A DNA stretch of 64,000 nt from a virus, in IMG/VR virus record IMGVR_UViG_3300024350_000252, positions 1 through 64,000 of that record. One strand, 5' to 3'. Below the pieces are notes generated by a model. That model saw only the letters and a program-made list of their open reading frames with translations. It had not been told where the DNA came from and searched no databases. The stretch's first letter is position 1. Every line of letters begins with the position of its first letter. Positions 36,315 through 46,350 of this stretch are shown piece by piece. A program made the translations under genes and the position numbers.

Positions 36315-36602
36315 TTAATATTTGCTAACAGGTAACAGACTGCTAGCGGGCATGTCCCATATCTTTTTCCTATCTACTCCTTTTTTCTGTGCGAAACGTT
36401 TAACATCGCACTTTGAGCAGCAATGGAAATAATTGTTACTTAGACGCCTATGGTCTATGTGTTTTAGATCTCTTTCAAATTCTTCATCACAACTGTCGCA
36501 ACGGAATACCGCCACAGTCTTTTCTCTCGTATAGACATGATCCTTACCTAGCTTGCTAGGTCTAGTGTATTCTGTGGTACGTGTCAGTTGTTTCAAGTAC
36601 AT
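36315..36602 (-). CDS. small zinc-finger protein
   Basis: A 95-residue basic protein with CDSC (FRCDSCDEEF) and CCSKC pairs about 24 residues apart, with HIDHRR between, a Zn-ribbon or degenerate HNH-like arrangement. Minus strand, alone between iscA and the fibre block. Probable nucleic-acid binder. Confidence 0.65.
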   Translation of the reverse strand: MYLKQLTRTTEYTRPSKLGKDHVYTREKTVAVFRCDSCDEEFERDLKHIDHRRLSNNYFHCCSKCDVKRFAQKKGVDRKKIWDMPASSLLPVSKY

Positions 36603-36674
36603 AAGATATTTACATTCGGCTTATAGAATTTTGGGCTAAATATTAGGAGCAAGTAGCTTTTTCCGGAGTTTATA

Positions 36675-39600
36675 ATGGCTAGACAAGAGATTAATATTGG
36701 TATCGAAGGCAATGACGGTACCGGCGACAGTATTCGTGACAGTTTTAAGAAAGTCAACGAAAATTTCACAGAACTATATGCTATTCTAGGACAAGAAGGT
36801 AAACTGTCCTTTACTGGGCTATCTGACACACCTAGCCAGATACGCCTAGCTGATTCAAATAAAATACTGGTCGTTGATGGTGTAACTGAAGAAATTGTTT
36901 TTAAAGAACTAGTAGGTGATGCTACTCTAGTTATCAACCAAGTAGATCCAGGAGTTATCCGTTTTAGTTCTCTAGCTTCTGCGTTGATCAACGATGCCAC
37001 TCCAACACTTGCTGCCAACTTAAACTCTAATTTCAAACGTCTAACAAATCTTAGTCCAGCTCAATTAGATACAGATGCTGCTACAAAAGGATATGTAGAC
37101 GGAAAATTATCTCTAGCTGGCGTAAATGCTAGAGATCCAAACACTAATGCTATTAGGACAGAATGGGGAACTATGACTGGTCCGCTGATCCTAAGCAGAA
37201 ATCCTATACAAAGCGATGATGCCAACTACAATGGGTTAATCGCTGCTACAAAATCTTATGTAGATGGCAAAACATTTACCAGTGCTAATAACATCTTTGT
37301 TGCTAAAAATGGTAGCGACAATAGAACAGATATTCCAGAAAACCAAAGAGGACGTTCTTGGTCAGCTGCCTATGCTACTGTTAGCTATGCTGCTCAAGTA
37401 GCAGAGCAGATCATTAACAGTGCTCCATTTGAACTAGGTCCTTATAGAAAGAAACTTACCTACGATTTTGGTACCAAGAATTCAACACTTTATTCGTTTG
37501 CTGCTTCTCCCTTGTCAGGAGTAGGTGCTACAGCAGTAGCAAGGATGGGCGTCGATTCTTTCACTATCCCTATCGTAGGAACTGGGTACGAACTCGGAGA
37601 TGTGTTAACGCTATCTGGAGGTACTCCTGTTATTCCAGCACAGGTGCGTGTAGAAGCCAAAGATATCACAGGCGGCATTACTCAACTTTCTATCGTAGAA
37701 GCAGGTGTCTATAGCGCATTACCTGATAATATAACCAATATCACTCTCGTAGGAGGAACCGGTAACGGTGCTAGGATATCGGCTACCTGGAAAGTCAGTA
37801 GCATCATAGTTACTAATGGAGGTAGCAATTACGGTTCTGCTTCTGCCATATTCTCAGGAGGATCTCCTACATTAGGAGCAGAAGCCACTCCTATAGAAGT
37901 AGGTGGAGTTATCAAGGATGTGAATATCGTAAGCAATGGTTCTGGATATACATCTATTCCAACTATCGATATCTATCTACCAAGAATAACCATAACTACA
38001 GAAAATCTAGGTTCCGACTTTGACAACGATCTATCAGATGGTCAACTATTACGAGGATTAACTTCAGGTGCTGTAGCTAGAATCGTTAACTTTGCTGCCG
38101 AAATAGATAATCTAGGCAACGAAATATTTGATATACAAACACTTACTGGTAATCTTCTTGTAGGAGAAGAAATAGAATACGGCCAAGCTACCAAGAACGT
38201 ACAAGTTACTATTGAAGTAGAAAGTGGTATCTATTACGAACATTTTCCTATACGTCTAGCAGCTAACGTTTCTATCAAAGGAACAGAATTTAGACGTGTC
38301 CAGATCAGACCAAAACCAGGAATCAGCAGATCCCCTTGGGCTAGATTATATTTCCGTAGAGATCCTATCATCGACGGAATCCGTGTCTCGACCACAGAAT
38401 ACGGTTATCACTATCTAACAGATCCGCTGGACTACTCAAGCACTCCCAAGAATAACGACGAAATGGATGTGTTCTTAGCCAATGACGCTGTTGTTGTACG
38501 TAACATGAGTGTTCAAGGTCACGGCGGATTCATGATGGTACTTGACCCCGAAGGTCAGATATCTGCCAAGTCACCATACATGCAAGTTGGATCAAGTTTT
38601 ACTGGCAGCACTAATGCCAAGAGATTTGCTGGTGGACAATACGTCGATGGATTCGTAGCTAACATGCCCGGTGTGCTACTAGATAAGAGCGATGACGGAT
38701 ATAAGATCACTATCGGTGGTCTTTACAGAGAACCTCAGCTACCAACATCATTTGTGTTCGGCAGTGATTTATATAGGATTACCTTAGCGACTAGAGTAGA
38801 AACACCATATTTTGGCGCTAAGACTCTGCTGGCTGCTAACAAAACATTCATACAAACAGAAACCATAGCATGGATCAATTCACCTAGTGGATTTCCTAAT
38901 CTAAACTATGACGAAGATATTTGTTATAGAGATGTAGGACTGATCGTTGATGCTGTCATGGAAGACCTTCTATATGGCGGTTATAGACATAGCTCACAAG
39001 CAGGTAGACTATATTTTTCTAGTGGTTCTACTATCATTGCCGGTCAAGTAACACAGACTGCCGCAGCTATAAGACATGCTAGAGATATCGCGATAAAATG
39101 TATCAAACAAGAACTGTTTACACCTGTGCTAGGCAGCGCAGGACAAACTACTATTCCGTCGATCACTGATGGTGCCACTGCTCAAACTATCGTTGACAAC
39201 TGTTTTGAAATCATAGCTAATATTGTTCAATACGGAGAAGCTATGTATAAGGCCAAGGCCTTGATACAGGCTAACAAAGAACTCATACAGGTAGAAACTG
39301 TTAAATTTGTCGATCAATATTATCCTTCACTAAATTATCTTAAAGACACTTGTAAGCGAGATGTTGGACTTATAGTTGATGCTATTGCTATAGACATGTT
39401 TGGAGATTTTACAGAATCTCTAAGAGCAGGATATTCTTACTACAGACAAGGAGTATTGGTATATGCGCAGGATCAAATTCCTGCCGAAACAGATGCTGTT
39501 AATTTTATAGGTTCTACTATAACCGATATTATACAGAACATCACCATAAGTCCTTTACGTAGCAAACAGACTTTCAATCCCTCATCTGCTGTTTCTATAT

Positions 39601-42600
39601 CAGCAAATACAATAACACTACCTTCGCACCCATTTACTAATGGATCTAAGGTACAATATAGCAACGGCGGTGGGTCTTCTATTACCACAGATTTTGGTAC
39701 CTTATCAACTGTAGATCCATATTATGTTTATGTGATAGATGCTGACACTATTCAACTGTTCGAATCATTTGATCTGATAGTAGCCGCAGAAAAAGGTCTT
39801 TCTACAGCATTGGCAATCAATATCACAGGATCAGGCAGTGGGTCCAGCCATACTATTCAGTTCTACCAGACTAAAGACCTAACACTATCAGGTGTAGATC
39901 TAACCAACGCTAAAGTACTAACAGGAACTAGCACAGGTACTATAGACACTGCTGTAGGTTATATTAATACTATCGCAGCAGGCGGTGATAGTACCACTGT
40001 GCCTGATATCTATCCACAATATAACTGCGTGTTAGATACTCCATATAATGCCATGGTCGGTGGTAAAGTTATCTTAAGAACACCTGGTAACAAGTCAATG
40101 TTGAACAACGACTTTACACAGGTCAATGACTTGGGCTATGGAATTTTTGCCAACAATAACGGTTTGATCGAATCTGTGTCGCTGTTTACCTATTACTGCT
40201 ACACAGCCTACTACTCACTCAACGGTGGTCAGATACGTTCAGTGGGTGGCTCATGCTGTAACGGTGTGTATGGTTTAAGGGCAGAAGGTGCTGACCCTAA
40301 TGAAGTACCAGATTCAGTCAATCTAAAATTTCCGCTAGCCCAGACAGCTACATCTTATGAAAATGCTCTACTGTCTATTAGCAATGCCAAGGGATCGTTA
40401 ACTCTTTATGTGACCAATTATTCATATCTACCTCGAAATGGCTGTGTCGTCGACATTGATCATACAGGCGATTCTGGAGCAGGAGTTACATTAGGTTGGA
40501 GAACATACAACGTAGTAGGTGTATCCACAACAGGTTTACCAACCGGTGTTGCTGCGCTTTCATTAGCTAATGTGACTAGTGCTTCGGGAGTCACTGGTAT
40601 CGCCAACGATTTGACCAGCAAATCATTGATCATAAGACAAAGCGGTGAATTGGTCATTAGTGGTAAAGATGCCATCGTAAGCACAAGACCAAGCACTGCT
40701 CTAGTATTTTCAGAATCAACTGCCAACGTTATCAGAGTAACTGCGTTTAACCCATATCTAGATGTCGGAGCAGCAGACAAAGATGTGTTAGTGACCACTA
40801 GAGACGGATTCAGTTATGTTTCGTTACCTGTCAAGAAAAATGATACAACATTTACTATACCTCCAGGTTTCGGCAATGCTGGCGATGATTATATAGCTAT
40901 CCAACCTTTAAGCACAGCTAACGCTGCGAGACTGACTTATCAAACTACAGGTTATACTGTATATCCTAGTACAACAGGAACAGGAGGACAGATATTTGGT
41001 TATCAAGACTCTATATACGAAATAACAGGATATACGCTGGTTAATACCGGTCTACCAAATGCTTATGCCAAGGTTACATTTAACAACGTCACTAATCCTA
41101 ATGCTGCTACTGCTCGAGGAACGGTCAGCGCGGTTACCAAGGCCAATCCTGCTGTAGTCACTACTACACAGGCCCACATGATGACAGACGGCAAGAAGGT
41201 CAAATTCACCGGCGTCGGTGGTATGACAGAGTTGAATTTCTCAGGTTCAAACTATTACTATATCAAGAGACAGACTAACACTGTCAATATAACTGCCACT
41301 GCTGCCGGAACTAATTATGTAACTTTAGGATCAGCAGTGTCTACACCTGCGCTGGCTACTGGACAGGCTGTGATAGTTTCTGGATCTATAGGCGGATTGG
41401 TCAGCATACAAGACTATTTCGTCCATCGTGTGATTAATTCTACAACAATCACAGTGAGCACGTACAGGATCAATGCTACGGCAACAATCGTTTCTACAGA
41501 CCCATCAAGACCTAATCAGATAGTAGTCGACGATACCAGCAAGCTATCGCTGAATCAAGCTATCATCTTCTATGGTACAGGGTTTGGCGGTATCGTTAGT
41601 GGTACTACATATTATGTTCTATCTATACCAGATACTACACATATTACGATAACTGCCACTATCAGCGGTACGACCCCAGTGACATTGACTACTGCTTCCG
41701 GATATATTTGGGGTGGTACTACTGCTACACTTAGCAACGCTACTGGTTCTGTTTCTACAGTGATCAGATCATTTGATAGTTTTGAATTGTATTCAGATAG
41801 TGCGTTAACAACCGCAGTCAACAGTACCGGATATACTACATTTACCAGCGGTGGTACTGTCAGTGCCATGGGCGGATTAACTTACAGCATCAATAACAGT
41901 GCCAGCAATGTGTCACTCAACGCAGGTATAAGAGGTGGTGCTACAGGAACTGTCACCGTTAATATTTCTACTATGAGAGCCACTAGCGTGGACTTCTTGG
42001 ATATAGGAACTGGTAGCTACGCAGACACTAACTATCCATCAGATATTTTTGGTCCGCCGGCTAACACCCCTGATGTAGCTAAACAAGTTCTAGAACAAAA
42101 CAAGGGTCGTGTGTTCTATGTAAGCACAGACCAAAACGGTACATTCAAAGTCGGTGACTTCTTCGGTGTTGATCAAGGTACAGGTAATTTGACCCTGAGC
42201 GCCAAAATCAACTTGGCTGGTATCGAAACTCTAAGATTGAAGAGCGGCGTTGAAATTAACGAGTTCTCAAACGATACAACCTTAGGTGGAACAGGACCTG
42301 CTCCATCTACTTCTACACCTACATCTAATGCTGTTAGAACCTATATCGATTCTAGACTAGGTCTATCTAACAGCGGCACCATAGTAACTACAGGTTTGGT
42401 TGGTCCGGGGTATATGGCTCTAGATGGTACATTGGGCATGAAAGGTCCTATGGACCTTAACAACAACAGAATCATAAATGTTGCTAGTCCAACATCAGCG
42501 AATGATGCTGTTCCAAGAAATTACATGAAGCTGTTGAATCTAGAGGATGGTACGACTACTGGAGCAAGCAGCGGTGACCTATTGACATTCACTGGTACTG

Positions 42601-44207
42601 CTGCCGGCTTTACAAAAGCCACTGTTACTGGTGCTATAACTCTAAACAGAAGCGGAACTACATTAACATCTACCCTTGCTTCAAATTATGTTACTGATAA
42701 CAATATAGCTTACACTGCTGCTATCGGTCAATACAAGTTAAATCTTAACACTCTAAAAGCAAAAGCTGCGGATGGTCTACAGATAACTTCTTACACCAAT
42801 CAAACAGTAGGAGCTCCTCGAGTAACACTGACAGCCACATTACACGGATTTGTTAATGGAGAAAGCGTTGTCATTTCAGGTGAGACTTCAATAACTTCTT
42901 TAAACGGTCAATGGACCGTTTACAATGTGACTACTAACACATTCGATATAGCACTAGCTATACCGTCTGGCACACTAAGTTCTACTATACGAGTAAGATC
43001 GTTCGGTCTGTTATCAGCTGCCGATTCGGCTGTGTTCACAGTTAGTGCTAACGGTTTCTTGAGCTTGAATGATTCGACTTCTACTACTAGTGGTGTTAGA
43101 TTTACCAAGCTGGCATACATCGATCCTAGTGTTTATGATGCCACTGACAATCAATCATTGTCTGGAAACAGCACAAAGGTGTTGGCAAGAAGAGCAACAC
43201 CTGCTAGTGGAACCGCTATCGGAGCTCCGGTTCCCGTTGACGCTAGAACTATCGTAGAAGACGGCGACGGTCTAAGCAGAGCAGAAGTTCCATCAGTAGG
43301 TGCTGTGGTTAGAACAGCTACTGGTACTGGCTCTGGCAAATTTAGCACAATCGGTTACAGTTCTACAACTGCTGTAGGTGGTTTGAATCTAGTACAAAGA
43401 GATGCTTCAAACGGATTTTCGGCAGGCGCTGTATCTGTTACAGGATTGACCAGTAGTGGTGAAATTACGCTGGCAGGTGGTGGATCAATTAATGCTGTCG
43501 GTTCACTTGGTATCAAGATGACTGTTAACAGCACAACATCAACTGTACTATCTCGAGTATTAGATAACGCAGGTTCTCAAGCATATTATGTTGCTCTCAG
43601 AGATGGTAACGGTAATACTGCTATAAGATTAAACACCGGTACATCGGCAGCATATCAATACAATGCTTATTATGCTACTATTCACAATTTTTGGGATGCC
43701 ACCGGTAGTAACGCAGGTACAATTAATGTTAATAATGGCGGAACATTATCAACAGGCGCAGCAGCAAATACTGGACAGATTGTCGGTAACTGGTCTATAG
43801 GTTCGGGCAGTAGATTCTCAGCCACATGGGCCGACTTAGCAGAATGGTATACAAGTGATCAAGAATACGAACCAGGTACGATAGTAGAATTTGGAGGCTC
43901 TGCCGAAGTCACTAAGAGCAGCAAAGCAGCTACTACTAGAATAGCCGGTGTGGTTTCTACTAATCCGGCTTATGTGATGAACGGAGAATGCCCAGGCACT
44001 AGAGTATGTGTCGCACTACAAGGCCGTGTGCCATGTAAGGTAGTAGGCAAAATTTCCAAAGGAGATCTCATAGTTTCTAGCCAGATTCCGGGTGTAGCTA
44101 TTTCTTCCGGCGAAGAAGCTAAACCAGGAACAATCATAGGTAAAGCCCTAGAAAATTACGACAGCGATAGAATTGGTACGATCGAAGTTGCCGTAGGCAG
44201 GTTATAA
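36675..44207 (+). CDS. giant tail-fibre/virion structural protein (2510 residues)
   Basis: Starts ARQEINIGIEGNDGTGDSIR, an N-terminal module shared with the protein at 44242 and likely used for docking to the virion. The body is a series of beta modules with repeated NGGSNYG and NGSGY loops, a duplicated RDVGLIVDAV helix unit (near residues 755 and 895), a NGGGSSI module (around residue 962) shared with the minus-strand fibre, and many TTYYVL repeats. The C terminus (DLAEWYTSDQEYEPGTIVEF...GRVPCKV) is a conserved domain seen at the ends of large cyanophage-type fibres. Probably a long side or whisker fibre. Confidence 0.85.
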   Translation: MARQEINIGIEGNDGTGDSIRDSFKKVNENFTELYAILGQEGKLSFTGLSDTPSQIRLADSNKILVVDGVTEEIVFKELVGDATLVINQVDPGVIRFSSLASALINDATPTLAANLNSNFKRLTNLSPAQLDTDAATKGYVDGKLSLAGVNARDPNTNAIRTEWGTMTGPLILSRNPIQSDDANYNGLIAATKSYVDGKTFTSANNIFVAKNGSDNRTDIPENQRGRSWSAAYATVSYAAQVAEQIINSAPFELGPYRKKLTYDFGTKNSTLYSFAASPLSGVGATAVARMGVDSFTIPIVGTGYELGDVLTLSGGTPVIPAQVRVEAKDITGGITQLSIVEAGVYSALPDNITNITLVGGTGNGARISATWKVSSIIVTNGGSNYGSASAIFSGGSPTLGAEATPIEVGGVIKDVNIVSNGSGYTSIPTIDIYLPRITITTENLGSDFDNDLSDGQLLRGLTSGAVARIVNFAAEIDNLGNEIFDIQTLTGNLLVGEEIEYGQATKNVQVTIEVESGIYYEHFPIRLAANVSIKGTEFRRVQIRPKPGISRSPWARLYFRRDPIIDGIRVSTTEYGYHYLTDPLDYSSTPKNNDEMDVFLANDAVVVRNMSVQGHGGFMMVLDPEGQISAKSPYMQVGSSFTGSTNAKRFAGGQYVDGFVANMPGVLLDKSDDGYKITIGGLYREPQLPTSFVFGSDLYRITLATRVETPYFGAKTLLAANKTFIQTETIAWINSPSGFPNLNYDEDICYRDVGLIVDAVMEDLLYGGYRHSSQAGRLYFSSGSTIIAGQVTQTAAAIRHARDIAIKCIKQELFTPVLGSAGQTTIPSITDGATAQTIVDNCFEIIANIVQYGEAMYKAKALIQANKELIQVETVKFVDQYYPSLNYLKDTCKRDVGLIVDAIAIDMFGDFTESLRAGYSYYRQGVLVYAQDQIPAETDAVNFIGSTITDIIQNITISPLRSKQTFNPSSAVSISANTITLPSHPFTNGSKVQYSNGGGSSITTDFGTLSTVDPYYVYVIDADTIQLFESFDLIVAAEKGLSTALAINITGSGSGSSHTIQFYQTKDLTLSGVDLTNAKVLTGTSTGTIDTAVGYINTIAAGGDSTTVPDIYPQYNCVLDTPYNAMVGGKVILRTPGNKSMLNNDFTQVNDLGYGIFANNNGLIESVSLFTYYCYTAYYSLNGGQIRSVGGSCCNGVYGLRAEGADPNEVPDSVNLKFPLAQTATSYENALLSISNAKGSLTLYVTNYSYLPRNGCVVDIDHTGDSGAGVTLGWRTYNVVGVSTTGLPTGVAALSLANVTSASGVTGIANDLTSKSLIIRQSGELVISGKDAIVSTRPSTALVFSESTANVIRVTAFNPYLDVGAADKDVLVTTRDGFSYVSLPVKKNDTTFTIPPGFGNAGDDYIAIQPLSTANAARLTYQTTGYTVYPSTTGTGGQIFGYQDSIYEITGYTLVNTGLPNAYAKVTFNNVTNPNAATARGTVSAVTKANPAVVTTTQAHMMTDGKKVKFTGVGGMTELNFSGSNYYYIKRQTNTVNITATAAGTNYVTLGSAVSTPALATGQAVIVSGSIGGLVSIQDYFVHRVINSTTITVSTYRINATATIVSTDPSRPNQIVVDDTSKLSLNQAIIFYGTGFGGIVSGTTYYVLSIPDTTHITITATISGTTPVTLTTASGYIWGGTTATLSNATGSVSTVIRSFDSFELYSDSALTTAVNSTGYTTFTSGGTVSAMGGLTYSINNSASNVSLNAGIRGGATGTVTVNISTMRATSVDFLDIGTGSYADTNYPSDIFGPPANTPDVAKQVLEQNKGRVFYVSTDQNGTFKVGDFFGVDQGTGNLTLSAKINLAGIETLRLKSGVEINEFSNDTTLGGTGPAPSTSTPTSNAVRTYIDSRLGLSNSGTIVTTGLVGPGYMALDGTLGMKGPMDLNNNRIINVASPTSANDAVPRNYMKLLNLEDGTTTGASSGDLLTFTGTAAGFTKATVTGAITLNRSGTTLTSTLASNYVTDNNIAYTAAIGQYKLNLNTLKAKAADGLQITSYTNQTVGAPRVTLTATLHGFVNGESVVISGETSITSLNGQWTVYNVTTNTFDIALAIPSGTLSSTIRVRSFGLLSAADSAVFTVSANGFLSLNDSTSTTSGVRFTKLAYIDPSVYDATDNQSLSGNSTKVLARRATPASGTAIGAPVPVDARTIVEDGDGLSRAEVPSVGAVVRTATGTGSGKFSTIGYSSTTAVGGLNLVQRDASNGFSAGAVSVTGLTSSGEITLAGGGSINAVGSLGIKMTVNSTTSTVLSRVLDNAGSQAYYVALRDGNGNTAIRLNTGTSAAYQYNAYYATIHNFWDATGSNAGTINVNNGGTLSTGAAANTGQIVGNWSIGSGSRFSATWADLAEWYTSDQEYEPGTIVEFGGSAEVTKSSKAATTRIAGVVSTNPAYVMNGECPGTRVCVALQGRVPCKVVGKISKGDLIVSSQIPGVAISSGEEAKPGTIIGKALENYDSDRIGTIEVAVGRL

Positions 44208-44215
44208 AAAACTAG

Positions 44216-44223
44216 GATAAATA
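44216..44223 (+). promoter_or_regulatory. late-type promoter box GATAAATA
   Basis: Between the giant fibre gene and the next structural gene, 18 nt before its ATG. Confidence 0.6.
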
Positions 44224-44241
44224 TAGGGTAAAGGTAATAAA

Positions 44242-44919
44242 ATGAGCATAACATCGATCAACATAGGTAATTTTGTCAATGACGGTCTCGGAGACGATCT
44301 TCGTGCGGCTTTCCAAAAAGTCAATGCTAATTTCGCGACTTTAGATAACCAACTGAGTGTTACTGGAAAAAACCTAGGTTCAGGTGCTAGGATCTTCAAG
44401 CAAAAGTCTAATTATAATCTCGAAATGAGATCATTAGTAGCTGGAACTAATATTAATCTTGTAGAAAATACTGATAACATCACTATTAATTCTCCTTTAC
44501 AAAACACATTTAATAGTATAGTAACTAGTAACGGTAATGTGGATGCTATCAGTCCAACTACAGAGGTTACTTTCCAGGGCGGAAACAATATTGTAATCAC
44601 TAAGTCTGGAAATACTATAGTGTTCGATGCTAACCTAGTAGCAGTCAATCTAGAAGAAGACCTAAATTTAAACGGACACAGTCTATTAGGTTTAGGTAAT
44701 ATAAACATAACAGGAAATATTACCGCTACAAATTTATTCGGTAATCTATTAGGCTACAACAGCCAAGCATTAATTTCAGGAGTATTCGATTATAACTTTG
44801 GTTCGATAACTCAAGGAAATTATATAAACGCAACAGAATTTTTATTTTCACAGCTCGATTGGGATTTTGGTACAGTAACAAGTCCAGGTACCTATGAACT
44901 CGATCTCGGAACGATTTAA
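44242..44919 (+). CDS. structural protein with fibre N-terminal module
   Basis: A 225-residue protein beginning SITSINIGNFVNDGLGDDLR and FQKVNANFATL, homologous by eye to the first ~40 residues of the 2510-residue protein. The rest is beta-rich (NLNGHSLLGLGNINITGN). Likely a short fibre or fibre adaptor. Confidence 0.72.
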   Translation: MSITSINIGNFVNDGLGDDLRAAFQKVNANFATLDNQLSVTGKNLGSGARIFKQKSNYNLEMRSLVAGTNINLVENTDNITINSPLQNTFNSIVTSNGNVDAISPTTEVTFQGGNNIVITKSGNTIVFDANLVAVNLEEDLNLNGHSLLGLGNINITGNITATNLFGNLLGYNSQALISGVFDYNFGSITQGNYINATEFLFSQLDWDFGTVTSPGTYELDLGTI

Positions 44920-44931
44920 CGGAGAAAAAGG

Positions 44932-46341
44932 ATGGCCCTAAAGATACGCAGAGGAACCAACGCAGAAAGGTTAACCATTACCCCAGCGGCAGGTGAATTA
45001 ATTTTTACGACAGATACAAAGTCGTTATACATAGGTGACGGATCTACTGTAGGTGGAAAATTTTTATCATCAGGTAGCAGCATCATCAACGATATCAACC
45101 TAAATGGTCATGATATTGTAGGTACTGGTAATATCGACATTAGTGGTAACATACATGCCAGCGGCACTATCACTGCCGATGGTGATATTACATTAGGTAA
45201 TGCGAGTACAGACAATGTGGTATTTCAAGCAGACATTAATTCAGACATAATCCCAAATACTAACAACACATACGACCTAGGTACTACCAGCAAGCGTTGG
45301 CAAAATCTTTGGGCCAATACTGTCAACGCAACCAACGTAGTGTCAAATCTACAAGGCAATGTTCACGGTGATCTAAATGGTTCTGTGTTTGCTGATGATA
45401 GTACACTTATAGTAGATGGCACCAGCGGAAAGATCTACGGTACATTTTATGGAAACTTGACTGGTGATGTTAGTGGTAACTTAACTGGTAGCAGCAATGG
45501 CACACATACTGGTCCTGTAATCGGAAACGTAACTGGCAATGTTAGCGGAAATCTAACAGGACTGTTAAAATCTACAGGCGGTCAAACTGTGATGACTACA
45601 GGAACCGATGGTACAGATGCTGCCTTCGGCGGACAGACCAGAGGCGATCATTATGGTTCTGTATTTCCAAATAATTCAGGTTTGGGAGGAGCACCATTAA
45701 TAGATGGTAACGATGTTAGTATTAATCTAAGAAATACAATCGTAGACGATGTCATTCCAAAAGTAGATGGAGTTACTAATCTAGGTTCTATAGCTTACCA
45801 AAAATTCAAAAGAGTATATCTATCAGATAGAATCAATCTCGGAGTAGAAAAAGATATAGGCGTCGTAAGACAATACGGCCTTGATATTAAAATTGACGAA
45901 AACAGCAATCACATCGTAGTTAAAAACGGTGTGTGGAACGCTTTACCTATCACGACCACATTGTCGGGTAATATCCCAGCAGGATCTAGGACCACATTTA
46001 CAGTCGACGATCCTACAAACATATTACCAGGTGCTGTATTCAGCTTACCAGGAGTAAGTGAACGAACTGTGTTGTCGGTAGTAGGCAATGTTATAACAGC
46101 TACAGAAACTTTTGCTATCAGCGCAGGTCACGGATTAAATGGTGATGAAGTTACATTCTATAATCCAGGACAGCCAACACTTACAGTAAGTTCTGTTGTC
46201 CCAACTACATCAGTAGGTTATCCAGGCAGTGTTCCCGGAATGGTCACTCTAGATAATACTTACTTCTATATCTGTAGCGGATTTTATGACGGAAGCACAA
46301 GTATTTGGTCAAGAATATCTATCCAGTCGTCAACCTTCTAA
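44932..46341 (+). CDS. tail fibre with Mtd-like N terminus
   Basis: A 469-residue protein. Residues 1-45 (LKIRRGTNAERLTITPAAGE, LIFTTDTKSLYIGDGST) match the N-terminal domain of major tropism determinant-type fibres, which trimerise and bind the baseplate. Then come repeated NLNGHDI, GNLTGDVSGNLTGS units forming a shaft, and a C-terminal globular domain. Coupled closely to neighbours. Confidence 0.8.
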   Translation: MALKIRRGTNAERLTITPAAGELIFTTDTKSLYIGDGSTVGGKFLSSGSSIINDINLNGHDIVGTGNIDISGNIHASGTITADGDITLGNASTDNVVFQADINSDIIPNTNNTYDLGTTSKRWQNLWANTVNATNVVSNLQGNVHGDLNGSVFADDSTLIVDGTSGKIYGTFYGNLTGDVSGNLTGSSNGTHTGPVIGNVTGNVSGNLTGLLKSTGGQTVMTTGTDGTDAAFGGQTRGDHYGSVFPNNSGLGGAPLIDGNDVSINLRNTIVDDVIPKVDGVTNLGSIAYQKFKRVYLSDRINLGVEKDIGVVRQYGLDIKIDENSNHIVVKNGVWNALPITTTLSGNIPAGSRTTFTVDDPTNILPGAVFSLPGVSERTVLSVVGNVITATETFAISAGHGLNGDEVTFYNPGQPTLTVSSVVPTTSVGYPGSVPGMVTLDNTYFYICSGFYDGSTSIWSRISIQSSTF

Positions 46342-46350
46342 GGAATTCGT

